Positions 32,094 through 41,907 of a DNA stretch of 64,000 nucleotides are shown piece after piece. A program made the position numbers and the translations under genes. The first letter of the stretch is position 1, and each line of letters begins with the position of its first letter. Origin of the DNA: CANLBN01 sp965230205. GTDB lineage: Bacteria; Pseudomonadota; Gammaproteobacteria; Pseudomonadales; Cellvibrionaceae. The notes beneath the pieces are model-generated. The model did no database searches and had not been told where the DNA came from. It saw only the letters and a program-made list of their open reading frames with translations. The stretch is taken from contig OZ245996.1 of the NCBI GenBank assembly GCA_965230205.1, positions 2,666,001 to 2,730,000 on the forward strand, in the 5' to 3' direction.

Positions 32094-34559
32094 ATGAGTA
32101 TTTTAACTATGAAGTCTAGATTATTAATTATTTTTTCCATAGTGATTTTAACCGCTTGCGGTGAGCATTCAGCAATCGTTAAAAGAACTCATTATGGAAC
32201 GGCTCATATCTTTGCAAAAGATTACGGCTCATTAGGCTTTGGCCAAGGCTATGCTTACGCGGAAGATCGTTTTTGTATTTTGATGGATCAAATTGTCAAA
32301 GTTCGTGGTGAGCGGTCAAAGTTTTTTGGCCCACATTTTGATAACCAAGCAGCAGATCAGTTTAATATAGCCTCTGACTTTGCTTATCGATCACTGGCTT
32401 TAGTTGATAATGCAGAGGAATCATTTCTCAAGCTGAGTATAGATGCTCAAGATATGATCGCTGGGTATGTAAAAGGTTTTAACCACTATCTTAGCAGTAC
32501 AGGTGTAGAAAATCTTGCAGCTGAGTGTAATAACGCAGAATGGGTTTCTCCTATCACTGTGGATGACTTGGTTGCTTATTATCTTGATGTAGCAATGCTG
32601 GCAGGGACACGCAATTTTATATTGGCAGTTGGTGGTGCTCAACCACCAGTCTCAGTGGCCCAGGCACAGCCTTTTAAGAATGATATTGGGCCATCAACTA
32701 TTGCTAATCATTGGCCGCATATTCCAAAAGAAATGGCGAGCAATGGTATTGCACTGGGTAATGATCGAACCAGTGAAGCAAATAGTTTGTTGCTTTCAAA
32801 TACTCACTTACCCTGGGAAGGCGAGCTTAAATACCACGAGGTTCATTTAAATATACCCGGAGAAGTTGATATTGCAGGGGTTAGTATAGGTGGAGCAGTT
32901 GGAGTACAAATAGGCTTTAACCGTGACATAGCCTGGACGCATACCACATCGCCCTCCAATCAGTTTGTCATTTATGCGCTGACTCTTGGTGACAGTCCTA
33001 CGGAATATGTCGTTGATGGTGAACGTAAGAGCATGATCGCCAAGGAGATTACTATTGAAGTGAAAGGTCTTGGTGCTCTTAGTCAGACGATGTATTCAAC
33101 TGAATATGGCCCTGTAGTAGAGATTCCTGGTTTATTAGGGTGGAGTGAGCAATCTGCTTTTGCCATTCGTGACTTGAATGCAAATAGTATCCGCTTTATT
33201 GATATGTTTTTGGCAAAAGCCAAAGCAAAAAATATTGACCATATAGAAAGTATCTATAGCAATATTTATGGTGTTCCCTGGAACCATACCCTTGCAATCG
33301 ATAAAAGTGGCGAGGTGTTTTATACCGATGCGACTCTGGTGCCAAATTTTAACCCTGTTGTAGAAGCTGGCTTGGTTAAATCTATTGCCAATCCTACAAC
33401 GCCGCAAGAATTTTTAGTTGCTCAAGCTTATCAAAATAATATCTTAATTGTGGATGGCAGTAACTCTTTATTTAATTTAGTTGATGACCCCGGTGCCACA
33501 AAGCCGGGAGCAATTCCATATAGTAGAGCGCCAAAGCTAAAGCGTACTGACTATGTAACAAACTCTAATGATAGCTATTGGATACCTAATGCAAATACTC
33601 CCTTTGATCCCAGTGATTTTTCTTTTTTTTACGGAAAGACAAATAGTGAGCTTTTATTAAGAACTCGAATAGGATTTGATCAAATTGAAGATGTAAGCGT
33701 GACTAATCAGGAAGGTTTGCAGCAACTTGTGATCTCTAACCGATCACTCACCGCAGATTTATGGTTATCGACACTGGTTAACGAATGTTCTCTGAATCCG
33801 GTAGTGGCCAATAGTGCAGGTGTTGATGTTAATCTAACAGAAGCTTGTGGAATCTTAAGTAGTTGGGATAGGCGTTTTGATACGGATAGTATCGGTGCTA
33901 TTTTGTTTAGACAAACCTTATCGGGTCTTGTGAATAACAGAGGCTTTGTAGACTCGTCGTTTTATAGTATTCCATTCGACCCGAATGCTCCGATTACCAC
34001 ACCAAGCGGGTTAAGTATCCAAGGAAAAGCAGCGCTTTTAACCAACTTTGCGGATGCGATTACATTTATTAATCAAAACGCTATTTTTGATGAAGAAGGA
34101 AATGATTTGTTTACCCTTGATGCGCGCCTGGGTGATGTGCAATTTACGATTAAAGATGGTGAAAAAATTGAAATCCACGGTGGGTTGCCAGATACAGACG
34201 GTATTTACAATAAATCAGAATCATTCTCTTACGGCCTGGGGACACTCAATACGACTAGATTGGCAGTTGCTAATGCTGACCTGTCCTTAGACCCCAAAAC
34301 AGACTTATCATCAAATGGTTATCAGATTAACTATGGGTCATCCTACATTATGACGGTCGCTTTTATGGATGATGGCCCGACTTCTAATGCAATTATGACA
34401 TATAGCCAAAGTGAAGATGTTGACTCTCCGTATTTTAAGGATCAAACAGCGCTATATTCTAATAAACAGTGGCGTTCAGTTCCATTTTCTCGAAAGAGCA
34501 TTCGGGATAGTTTACAAAGTGTCTTATATATTCATTCAGAGAAAAAAGCTGGTGATTAA
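32094..34559 (+). CDS. Penicillin/AHL acylase-family lipoprotein
   Basis: An 821-residue Ntn-hydrolase of the penicillin acylase family (peptidase S45), which includes acyl-homoserine-lactone, aculeacin and cephalosporin acylases. It has a lipoprotein signal with lipobox LTAC (Cys22). The family's autocleavage point, normally Gly-Ser, appears here as MASNGIALG, making Ser216 the likely nucleophile. The following LLLSNTHLPWEGELKYHEVHL and IGFNRDIAWTHT are typical. It acts outside the cytoplasm on an amide-linked acyl substrate that cannot be told from sequence. It lies between a DUF2817 peptidase and a TonB-dependent receptor. Confidence 0.88.
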   Translation: MSILTMKSRLLIIFSIVILTACGEHSAIVKRTHYGTAHIFAKDYGSLGFGQGYAYAEDRFCILMDQIVKVRGERSKFFGPHFDNQAADQFNIASDFAYRSLALVDNAEESFLKLSIDAQDMIAGYVKGFNHYLSSTGVENLAAECNNAEWVSPITVDDLVAYYLDVAMLAGTRNFILAVGGAQPPVSVAQAQPFKNDIGPSTIANHWPHIPKEMASNGIALGNDRTSEANSLLLSNTHLPWEGELKYHEVHLNIPGEVDIAGVSIGGAVGVQIGFNRDIAWTHTTSPSNQFVIYALTLGDSPTEYVVDGERKSMIAKEITIEVKGLGALSQTMYSTEYGPVVEIPGLLGWSEQSAFAIRDLNANSIRFIDMFLAKAKAKNIDHIESIYSNIYGVPWNHTLAIDKSGEVFYTDATLVPNFNPVVEAGLVKSIANPTTPQEFLVAQAYQNNILIVDGSNSLFNLVDDPGATKPGAIPYSRAPKLKRTDYVTNSNDSYWIPNANTPFDPSDFSFFYGKTNSELLLRTRIGFDQIEDVSVTNQEGLQQLVISNRSLTADLWLSTLVNECSLNPVVANSAGVDVNLTEACGILSSWDRRFDTDSIGAILFRQTLSGLVNNRGFVDSSFYSIPFDPNAPITTPSGLSIQGKAALLTNFADAITFINQNAIFDEEGNDLFTLDARLGDVQFTIKDGEKIEIHGGLPDTDGIYNKSESFSYGLGTLNTTRLAVANADLSLDPKTDLSSNGYQINYGSSYIMTVAFMDDGPTSNAIMTYSQSEDVDSPYFKDQTALYSNKQWRSVPFSRKSIRDSLQSVLYIHSEKKAGD

Positions 34560-34604
34560 ATCCAGTCTTTATTTTTGTATGGTTAGAAAGGTTGTTAAAG
34601 TAAA

Positions 34605-36800
34605 ATGAAAATAAAAATACTTATTTCTTGTTTTTGTTTAATCTCCTATTCAGTCGCTGAAGATATCAACGCAGAGATTGACTCTGAGACACCACAGTAT
34701 ATAACGCCTGTAGACACTTCTGACCGCTTTGATTCGCCAAATAGTGTTACTCTGCTGGAGCAGGATGATTTAAAAGCACTCGGTATTGTGAATGTTACCG
34801 ATGCCTTGCGCTTAGTGCCGGGTATGCTGGTATCCGAAACTCATGGTAATAAGGTGTTTGTTGAATATCATGGTGGCAATCGCTATCGGTCTCGGCGTAC
34901 TCAGTTACTATTTAACTCGCAAAAGTTCAGCCGCCCTGTAGATGATGAAATTCTTTGGCCCCGTTTACCTTTTGATAACCGTGACTTATCTTATCTTGAG
35001 GTGGTTCGCGGTTCTAGTGTGGTTGACTTTTCTTCAAACGCATTCACATCTGCCATCAATTTAGTCCAAGACCCCGTTGCTTTACGACCTAATGTATTTG
35101 CATCTGGCAAGTACGCCTCTAATGATGAAAATGATTTTGCGGCTTCGCTTCGATTTAATATCAATGAATCTATCAATCACTTTCGGTTCCGTGGGTTAAA
35201 GAACGTAGGGGCAAGCGATTCTCCCCAGTCTAACTCGTTCTTAGATGAACAAGAGGGCTATAGCTTTCTGTGGAACGGTGAACTGGAAACCGGGTCTGGA
35301 CTGTTGGACTGGTCTCTAGTGGGAGCTGATTTTGAGTTTGAGTATCCAACGCTGAATGCTTTGGGGAACTCTGATAGCGAGGCTGCTCTTGAACTTGCGG
35401 GTGTGTCTTATCCGTTTACAGCCAGTGAAAAGACCCTTCGTTTTGCCATAGAGCACTCTGGAACCCATAGCGGTAAAATTGATATTGACTGGAATTATGG
35501 GGTGTTGCTGTCAGGGTTTGATCGAGACCAGATTATACGCTTTTGTTTACCAGCCTTTATCTATGACCCTATTTTAGCTGAGCTTGATGCCAGTGATAAT
35601 GTGCAAATATTATCGGCTGATTTTGATCTATTAATTGCAAGTAGCTTGATGACAGGAACTGGGCAGCTTAACGAATCTATACTGAGTCCGTTAACACCTT
35701 ACCAGCTTGATCTGCTAGATCAGTTTGGCTCTGTTGTACAAAGTGCAGGTCAGGTAGCTGCAACTGAGACTCTGTGTGGTAATACTAATCAAAACTTTTC
35801 TGAAGAACGCTCAAACCTATTGGGCGGTATGACTTTTCATTTTGAAAATGCAAAATTATCAAGCAATATCAATTTTCAACATTTTACGGTAAATAGTGAT
35901 ACATTTTTTGACGGTGAGCATAACCGTACTTCAATAGAATGGACAAATGACCTTCTGTACAAGCATGATGATAAAGTATCGAGCCACCTTGGATTGCTGG
36001 CTGAGTATAATTCGGATATTGACTATACATTTATATCGTCTCGTTATGCACTGAATTATCGCTTTTCTCCACTCAACAATATCATGTTTAAAGTGGCCCA
36101 ATCCTACCGGCTACCATCGGTTTTTGAAACCAACAAAAAATTGCAATATCGCGTTGCTTATCTTAATGGCCAGACTGATTATAATGGAAATGCGGAATCT
36201 GATGTGTTGAGACTCACTATCTCTCCCGACCTTGATCCTGAAAAAATTATTACCAAGGAAATTGAATACACCCGCGCTAATAAACTGGGATCGATTTTTA
36301 GTTTTAAGTTATTTGACGAAAACCGTTATGATCTCATTTCGCAGCCGGATGGTTATGTTGTTAATGATCTGACTAATTCGGGATCAGTCGATATAAGAGG
36401 TTATGAAATGGGCTTTCGGCAAGAAATTTCAGCGTTAAATGATCTTGTAGTTGGTGGTAGTTATGCCCGTATTGATACAGAAACCGATCAGATTGAGGAG
36501 CTATCTATCGCTGCTGATTGGATTGGCAGTTTCTGGTCTATTTTGCCATTATCTGATACGTCAACCATCGGCTTTGTTCATTACCGAAATGATGAGATTG
36601 CTGGAGAAGATTACAAAAGAACGGATGTCAATTACACCAAGATCTTTCAATTAAATGGTTATGATCTGGAGCTGGGTATCAATTATCGTCGATATCCCGA
36701 TAGGCAAATTAACTACTCCCAGTTTTCTGTTTCAGACCCATTGATCACGAATTATAATGATAACGAAGTCTACAATCTAACTTTGTCATTAACTTATTAA
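34605..36800 (+). CDS. TonB-dependent outer-membrane receptor
   Basis: A 731-residue receptor with a signal peptide (about residues 1-18), a plug domain (about 40-160, with VTDALRLVPGMLVSE and LSYLEVVRGSSVVDFSSNAFTSAINL) and a long beta-barrel ending in an aromatic residue (NLTLSLTY). It takes up an iron chelate or another large molecule using TonB energy. The plug has unusual features compared with classic siderophore receptors, and no Fe-specific partner is present. The nearby acylase and peptidase suggest import of an amide or peptide-like compound. Confidence 0.9.
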   Translation: MKIKILISCFCLISYSVAEDINAEIDSETPQYITPVDTSDRFDSPNSVTLLEQDDLKALGIVNVTDALRLVPGMLVSETHGNKVFVEYHGGNRYRSRRTQLLFNSQKFSRPVDDEILWPRLPFDNRDLSYLEVVRGSSVVDFSSNAFTSAINLVQDPVALRPNVFASGKYASNDENDFAASLRFNINESINHFRFRGLKNVGASDSPQSNSFLDEQEGYSFLWNGELETGSGLLDWSLVGADFEFEYPTLNALGNSDSEAALELAGVSYPFTASEKTLRFAIEHSGTHSGKIDIDWNYGVLLSGFDRDQIIRFCLPAFIYDPILAELDASDNVQILSADFDLLIASSLMTGTGQLNESILSPLTPYQLDLLDQFGSVVQSAGQVAATETLCGNTNQNFSEERSNLLGGMTFHFENAKLSSNINFQHFTVNSDTFFDGEHNRTSIEWTNDLLYKHDDKVSSHLGLLAEYNSDIDYTFISSRYALNYRFSPLNNIMFKVAQSYRLPSVFETNKKLQYRVAYLNGQTDYNGNAESDVLRLTISPDLDPEKIITKEIEYTRANKLGSIFSFKLFDENRYDLISQPDGYVVNDLTNSGSVDIRGYEMGFRQEISALNDLVVGGSYARIDTETDQIEELSIAADWIGSFWSILPLSDTSTIGFVHYRNDEIAGEDYKRTDVNYTKIFQLNGYDLELGINYRRYPDRQINYSQFSVSDPLITNYNDNEVYNLTLSLTY

Positions 36801-36848
36801 TACCAAATAACCTTGAAAGCCAAAGGTGACTGAGACGTTACCCAGCTT

Positions 36849-38612
36849 TTAGTCCTTATCTTTCTTTTTTGAAAGACTACCTATGATTTTCTTGGTTGCC
36901 TCTCTGGATTTTTTTATATCATCCAGCATAGAATTTAACTGGATAGAAGAGACGGGGTTCTTTCTTAAGGTGGTTTTAAAATGATCATCCAGTTTAATTA
37001 GCGGTTCCTCTTCATCACTCCCTATCATAGAAATAAAAATAGTATTTGCTAATTTTGTTGATTCTTGTATTTTTGCAAGCAATGGATTATTCCTAAGCTT
37101 TAGGATGTTGAAGTCTATAAAGACCAAATCTGGTGGAGATTCAATAGTTTTAGATAGCCCATTTTCTGGTATAGAGTATACTTCGCATCTTATACCATAG
37201 TTAGATAGTATAGATTCTAATGCCAAGCAAGTGTCCTTTTCACTATCTATAATGATAGCAGTGTAATCTTCCATGCTAAAAGCAGAAGCATCTGAAAATG
37301 ATGTTACTAACTCGATTGGAATGGATAGACTAAACTCAGAACCAAGCCCTATTTTTGAGTCTACGCTAACTTCGCCATTTATGACGTCAAGTAATTTTTT
37401 AGCATAGTAAAGCCCTAGTCCTCTGCCTTCATACAAGCTCTCTTTTTTTCCTTTTAATTGTATATGCTTATTAAATATTTTTTCGGTTTTATCGTCAGAA
37501 ATGCCAATGCCTGTATCTTTAATCGAAACTTCTAGAGTGCTATTTTCGATTTCCCAAGATAAGGTTGCTGATCCTTCTTGTGTGAATTTCAATGAATTTT
37601 CGAGTATGTTTTCAACTATGCGCGACAACTTTTTATAATCAAAATAAGCAAACTCATCTTTTTGATAATTTTTAATATTCACTAGCTTAAATGAAATACC
37701 TTTTTTACCAAAAGGTTCTTTGAAAATATTATAAAAGGAGTCAAAGAGAACAGAGACGTTAGTAACCTCTCTATTATTTTCAAGCTTTTGCTGTTGAAAT
37801 TGATCAAAATTAAATAGCTCTTCAGTAACCGAATGAAGCGTTTTCGATGAATAGTAGCAGGCTTCAATTTTTTCTATGGAATGATACTTCACTTTGTTGC
37901 TCTTGATTTCATCATAAATGGATTCAAGCAGTTTTACTATTACCCCTACAGGTCTTCTAATATCATGTGATATGGCCTTAATAAAATCATCTTTGAATTT
38001 TTCGGCTTCTTCAGCTTTGTTTTTCAGTGCAATAGTATCTTCTATGATTTTCTTAAGCTCCTTTTCATTATGGTTTTTGAAATAAATAAAGCCCAGAATA
38101 ACAGCTAAGGCAGCCATCCCTAATATAATCGCCGTGTAAATAAAATGATTCCTAATTTTTCTGTCTATATTCTCTGTTGAAAAATAAATTTTAATAAAGC
38201 CCACCAACTCTTGAGAATGATTATTTTCCTCTGAAAATTCATCAATTTTTACGCCATCGAATGGTAGATAGACATCATATTTTTGGGTGTTAATGGTTAT
38301 ATTTTGATCGTTTTCTTTGTCTTTTCTATAAAGAATATTCCCATCACTATCGCTCACTTCTAAAGCATATATTTCTTCATTTTTTAACAAATTATTGACT
38401 TGCTCTTTGATAAGTGCGCTGTCACTTGAAATGATCGCAAATTGGAGACTATTTAATATGCCATCAGATAATGCCTTTTGATTTTCGGCTGCTAATTCTT
38501 TTTGTAAATTATGGTTTAAAATTTGAACAGATATAAATGATATAAACAGCAAGATTGCAATAGCAATCGTTATCAATGAAGCAAATTTAATTCGTTTTAG
38601 GTATCCTTTCAT
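36849..38612 (-). CDS. Hybrid sensor histidine kinase with receiver domain
   Basis: A 587-residue inner-membrane hybrid kinase. It has membrane segments at about 11-31 and 157-177 flanking a periplasmic domain of about 125 residues. A HisKA domain carries the phosphorylated His in AISHDIRRP (His216), followed by an ATPase domain with NILENSLKFTQ, DTGIGIS and GRGLGLYYAKKLL. The C-terminal receiver has VFIDFNI as the likely phospho-Asp site. No DNA-binding output or HPt domain is fused. The start overlaps the end of the binding-protein gene (ATGA), so the two proteins are made together and probably form one sensor. Confidence 0.9.
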   Translation of the reverse strand: MKGYLKRIKFASLITIAIAILLFISFISVQILNHNLQKELAAENQKALSDGILNSLQFAIISSDSALIKEQVNNLLKNEEIYALEVSDSDGNILYRKDKENDQNITINTQKYDVYLPFDGVKIDEFSEENNHSQELVGFIKIYFSTENIDRKIRNHFIYTAIILGMAALAVILGFIYFKNHNEKELKKIIEDTIALKNKAEEAEKFKDDFIKAISHDIRRPVGVIVKLLESIYDEIKSNKVKYHSIEKIEACYYSSKTLHSVTEELFNFDQFQQQKLENNREVTNVSVLFDSFYNIFKEPFGKKGISFKLVNIKNYQKDEFAYFDYKKLSRIVENILENSLKFTQEGSATLSWEIENSTLEVSIKDTGIGISDDKTEKIFNKHIQLKGKKESLYEGRGLGLYYAKKLLDVINGEVSVDSKIGLGSEFSLSIPIELVTSFSDASAFSMEDYTAIIIDSEKDTCLALESILSNYGIRCEVYSIPENGLSKTIESPPDLVFIDFNILKLRNNPLLAKIQESTKLANTIFISMIGSDEEEPLIKLDDHFKTTLRKNPVSSIQLNSMLDDIKKSREATKKIIGSLSKKKDKD

Positions 38613-39559
38613 TTGCTACTCCCTTCATCAATATTTAGGTTAAATAGCTTCATCATGGATTTATTGATATTCACTGTAATATTTTTAGATTCACCCTTGA
38701 TGTCATCAGTAATTTTTTGGTCTTTATGTAATTGATTGGCAAGATTTGCTATAGCGATAATAGTCTGTTCTTCATCAGGCGTGATTGAAACTGCACTGCC
38801 AGCTCTAAGTAATGAAGTTGATGTTGTGATCGTTGGGATTCTTTTTCTGGAGAGTGCTTCGATAACGAAGCGAATCTTTTTGGGGTGATAAATATCTCTA
38901 TTCTTAGTAATAAGCATTATATCGATATCTTTTTTGATTAATGCTCTTATGCTATCGAAGACATCTTTTTTGTTATGCTTAATTGCAATTAGTGTATTGT
39001 CAGAGTTATCAAAGGCTTTTTTAAGATTTTCGATAAATCTTATATCACTATCATCGTATAGAATGCCTATTTTAGCTGAATTAAAATGCTTTGAAAAAAA
39101 TGAACTTATTTGATTAGGGGATGGTTCAGAATAATAAGGGAAAATACTATCTTCTTTATGGTCAATATTGGTCGCATGAGGAATGAATGATGCGATAATT
39201 TGGCTGTCTGATTTGTCTGCCACTTTATAAAAAGCAGTGGAGCCGATAGTAATTATAATAGAATTCTTTTCTTCGCTCTCAGAAAAGCTATTTTTTATAC
39301 TTGATTCGACCGTGATTTTTTCTTGTATTCTTTTAGCTATACCTATATTTCGAGAACTATCAGAGGCTAATATAGTGATATCTGAGTAACAATTTAAAGA
39401 AAGAAGCAGTGAGAAGAAGAAAAGCAAATGTTTGGCGCTGATATTTGTTATCCTTAAATAAACACTGATAGCTATAGAAGAAACTAATTTAGTAGGGAGC
39501 AGGGTAATTATCGCAACTGGTTGTTTGCGTGAATAGTATACCCTAACCATTGAGCGCAT
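38609..39559 (-). CDS. Periplasmic binding protein paired with the kinase
   Basis: A 316-residue protein of the ABC substrate-binding (DUF534, TrpX-like) type. A hydrophobic segment (about residues 44-58) is followed by alternating beta/alpha elements, including KIGILYDDSDIRFIENLKKAF and LITKNRDIYHPKKIRFVIEAL. No ABC permease or ATPase gene is near. The N-terminal 40 residues before the hydrophobic stretch look too long for a signal peptide, so the true start may be internal. Overlap with the kinase gene suggests a LuxP/LuxQ-like sensing arrangement. The ligand is unknown. Confidence 0.7.
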   Translation of the reverse strand: MRSMVRVYYSRKQPVAIITLLPTKLVSSIAISVYLRITNISAKHLLFFFSLLLSLNCYSDITILASDSSRNIGIAKRIQEKITVESSIKNSFSESEEKNSIIITIGSTAFYKVADKSDSQIIASFIPHATNIDHKEDSIFPYYSEPSPNQISSFFSKHFNSAKIGILYDDSDIRFIENLKKAFDNSDNTLIAIKHNKKDVFDSIRALIKKDIDIMLITKNRDIYHPKKIRFVIEALSRKRIPTITTSTSLLRAGSAVSITPDEEQTIIAIANLANQLHKDQKITDDIKGESKNITVNINKSMMKLFNLNIDEGSSK

Positions 39560-39566
39560 CCTGACA

Positions 39567-40148
39567 TTACAGTAAATTATCTTTGGCTAAAATCAGTAAG
39601 CTAAGTATTTGTTTTTCTGCCTCATTAAAGTCTGATTGAATATTGTTTTTAAAGCAGTGAGCAGCAATGCGGTAATAAATGAGGCGTATGGCGTCTTTTG
39701 AAATATCCTCGTTAGTGTCAATATCATTTACCTTAGCAACTTCTTCGACCTTCAAAATGATTTGACTGGTTAGAATAGGGTCTTGTTCTAAAAATTCTGT
39801 TAAAGAGAAGGTATCTTTATCTGGATTTTCAAAAGGGTTTTGCTCACCCGTTAATAAATAATTGGCTAATTGCTCTTCGCCTACCACTACTCTCTTTTCT
39901 TTTAGCGAGTGGCTTAGGTAGTTGACGAATTTTGAGAAAGAATCTATCTGCTTTGGTGGCCGATCAGCTTCTACTACCAACCTTGCACCAGATTTACTGA
40001 GTCCTGTCGAATCAGCTATTACTGAAACGTACTCACGGGGTTTTATACCCAATTCACTAAAAATTACCCCAAGCCTATCCATAAAGCCTGGTGCATGAGC
40101 CGGAGTGTGCTTTTCTTTATCAGCTATTTTTTCTGCGATTTTCGACAT
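39567..40148 (-). CDS. Putative HTH regulatory protein of the sensor operon
   Basis: A 193-residue soluble protein starting at the ATG at 40148 (a TTG extends the frame to 40178). An N-terminal segment (about 22-75: FMDRLGVIFSELGIKPREYVSVIADSTGLSKSGARLVVEAD) looks like a lambda-repressor-type HTH, followed by a helical domain of unknown type. It precedes the binding-protein gene by 7 bases in the same direction, so it is the first gene of the operon. A role in controlling that operon or receiving its signal is inferred. HTH identification is moderate. Confidence 0.55.
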   Translation of the reverse strand: MSKIAEKIADKEKHTPAHAPGFMDRLGVIFSELGIKPREYVSVIADSTGLSKSGARLVVEADRPPKQIDSFSKFVNYLSHSLKEKRVVVGEEQLANYLLTGEQNPFENPDKDTFSLTEFLEQDPILTSQIILKVEEVAKVNDIDTNEDISKDAIRLIYYRIAAHCFKNNIQSDFNEAEKQILSLLILAKDNLL

Positions 40149-40295
40149 AATAGAATAAAAAATCTCATATATATGCAAAAAAACAATATAAAGTGCATAA
40201 AAAAGTGTTTTTTAAGTTCTTTTAAAAGTATATTATAGGTTCAGTTTAATGCGTTAGCAACCAAGTCAATGAATTATATAGTAAGTGGGTAAGCT

Positions 40296-40877
40296 ATGGT
40301 TTATAGATATAGCAATAATCACAATAAATCGTTAGGCGGTGTCGTAGAAAAAAGGGAAGACATTAATTTTATTGAAAACGATGAAATATGTGTCAGTGAA
40401 AACTTTGGGAGTTCCGAAAGTATAGAGGCCGTTTTTCAGCGTATCTCACGTTACGTTTATCAAAATATAGAGATGACCTTTCCAGAAATTGATTATGTCA
40501 CTATAGAGCTACTGGTGGCATCCGGGCCAGATCGCAATTTTTTGTCAATTTATGATTGTAAGATTAAGAATGCAACCGAAGAGCAGTTTTTTACCTTGAT
40601 ATTTGATGCGGAAGTTGTGGATCAGCTAGAGCACTATCTGCTAAAAGTCTATGAGCTTGCTTTACAGGGTGTTCAGTTTAATAAAGCAAAAATTACCATT
40701 AAAAATTCTCCTTCATTTAATTTCTTATTTGAATATAAATTTGATTCTGATTTTGAGTGGTTTAAGCATTTGCATTCATCGAGCGATGAATACTCAAGGT
40801 TAAGTTCTTATATGGAAGATAAAATTCAATCCTGGGACGGTTTGTCAGAAGATTGTCCAAAAAAATGGATTCATTAA
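40296..40877 (+). CDS. Unknown protein, immunity-protein-like
   Basis: A 193-residue acidic soluble protein. The pattern ESIEAVFQRISRYVYQ, then beta-strand-rich ELLVASGPDRNFLSIYD, then FNFLFEYKFDSDFEWF, resembles YezG/DUF600-type immunity proteins of polymorphic toxins, but similarity is weak and no toxin gene lies next to it. It is divergent from the regulator gene at 39567. I do not assign a function. Confidence 0.5.
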   Translation: MVYRYSNNHNKSLGGVVEKREDINFIENDEICVSENFGSSESIEAVFQRISRYVYQNIEMTFPEIDYVTIELLVASGPDRNFLSIYDCKIKNATEEQFFTLIFDAEVVDQLEHYLLKVYELALQGVQFNKAKITIKNSPSFNFLFEYKFDSDFEWFKHLHSSSDEYSRLSSYMEDKIQSWDGLSEDCPKKWIH

Positions 40878-40902
40878 TAGCTTATTATTGGGGGTTAATG
40901 GT

Positions 40903-41040
40903 TTGTATCTCATTAGATTTACTAACAATCGATCAAGAAAATTTATTATCACTCATAAAGAGTCCCGTGTCTTAGCTTTAATAAAGCTATTAGGGGTTGA
41001 AAATATAACAGTCAAAGTCAAATATACTGATGAAAATTAA
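40903..41040 (+). CDS. Possible 45-residue ORF with TTG start
   Basis: A short frame begins with TTG about 8 bases after a GGGGG and encodes a basic peptide (RFTNNRSRKFIITHKES, then ALIKLLGVENITVKVKY). The alternating pattern looks protein-like and its end overlaps the next small gene. Alternatively it is spacer sequence. No family is recognised. Confidence 0.35.
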   Translation: MYLIRFTNNRSRKFIITHKESRVLALIKLLGVENITVKVKYTDEN

Positions 41041-41182
41041 AGAAATTTTCTCTCTTCCTTTCTTCGTTAAGCCAAATAAGCAGGAAGACTCCAAAGCATT
41101 TTACATAAACCTATTATGTTTATTGATGCTATTCATAGCTATTGATTTTCTAATGATATTTTTTGTTTATTTTAATTCGTAA
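41030..41182 (+). CDS. Small single-pass membrane protein
   Basis: A 50-residue protein with a basic N-terminus (MKIKEIFSLPFFVKPNKQ) and one membrane segment (about residues 27-47). The start overlaps the end of the preceding small frame by 11 bases, so coupling is possible. No family is recognised. Confidence 0.4.
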   Translation: MKIKEIFSLPFFVKPNKQEDSKAFYINLLCLLMLFIAIDFLMIFFVYFNS

Positions 41183-41215
41183 GCAAAAATGGCAAGTTGT
41201 TAGTGTAGGAAAATT

Positions 41216-41593
41216 ATGTTTGAGCAGTTGGATGATGATTACTTCGATGACTTCTATCAGCGTAAAGCAAAAAGCACTGGTGCGAGTCACCAAATTATTG
41301 ATTTGGCTGCACTCTCATTATCCTCAAATGCAATTGAATATCAATCTGACCTTATTTTCTCTTGCACTAAGTTGGATGGACTAACCTTTTATAAAGCCGC
41401 TGTAGGCTTTGAAGGGGCTGATTGCTTCTTGTTAACCTGCCAGTGCAATTCTCAGATAAAGCCTGAAACCTATATCCAATGCTCTTCATTACTAGAAGCG
41501 TCAAAATTTTCTAAGATTTTAAAGTTTGTTCTATCTGAGCTAAAAGTAGATTTTAGTAAGCTATGTTGGGTCAATACAGCGTTGTCCGATTGA
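41216..41593 (+). CDS. Unknown soluble protein
   Basis: A 125-residue acidic protein with four Cys and no signal or membrane segment. The body alternates strand-like and helix-like stretches (FYKAAVGFEGADCFLLTCQCNS, then SKILKFVLSELKVDF). It lies in a row of small same-strand genes next to a tRNA, a typical place for island cargo. Function is unknown. Confidence 0.5.
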   Translation: MFEQLDDDYFDDFYQRKAKSTGASHQIIDLAALSLSSNAIEYQSDLIFSCTKLDGLTFYKAAVGFEGADCFLLTCQCNSQIKPETYIQCSSLLEASKFSKILKFVLSELKVDFSKLCWVNTALSD

Positions 41594-41616
41594 TAATCGT
41601 CACTGGGTCGTAAGTA

Positions 41617-41907
41617 ATGAAGAAGATAGTGGTTTTTTGCATCTTATATCTGGCCGGTAACTTGTCTCACGCTGATGAGTGTACAGACTTGCTTAATGCC
41701 TATACTGCCAGCCTAGAAGATAGTATTGCTAAAAGTACTGATGAGAATCAAAAGGAAGAACTGGCCGATAACCTTGCAAGGATAAATCTTTATAGGCAGA
41801 CGATGGAAGACTGTGATGCCCGATATGAGATGCTATATTTTCTATATAAGGACGACCCCAATCACCCCATTCATTTCCTTCCCAAAGATCATTATTATAT
41901 GAAGTGA
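41617..41907 (+). CDS. Small secreted protein of unknown function
   Basis: A 96-residue protein with a signal peptide (about residues 1-18, cleaved near SHA-D) and a helical mature part with two Cys (ADECTDLLNAYT and MEDCDARYEML) that could form a disulfide. This is a common pattern for small periplasmic proteins. No known domain is recognised. Confidence 0.55.
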   Translation: MKKIVVFCILYLAGNLSHADECTDLLNAYTASLEDSIAKSTDENQKEELADNLARINLYRQTMEDCDARYEMLYFLYKDDPNHPIHFLPKDHYYMK

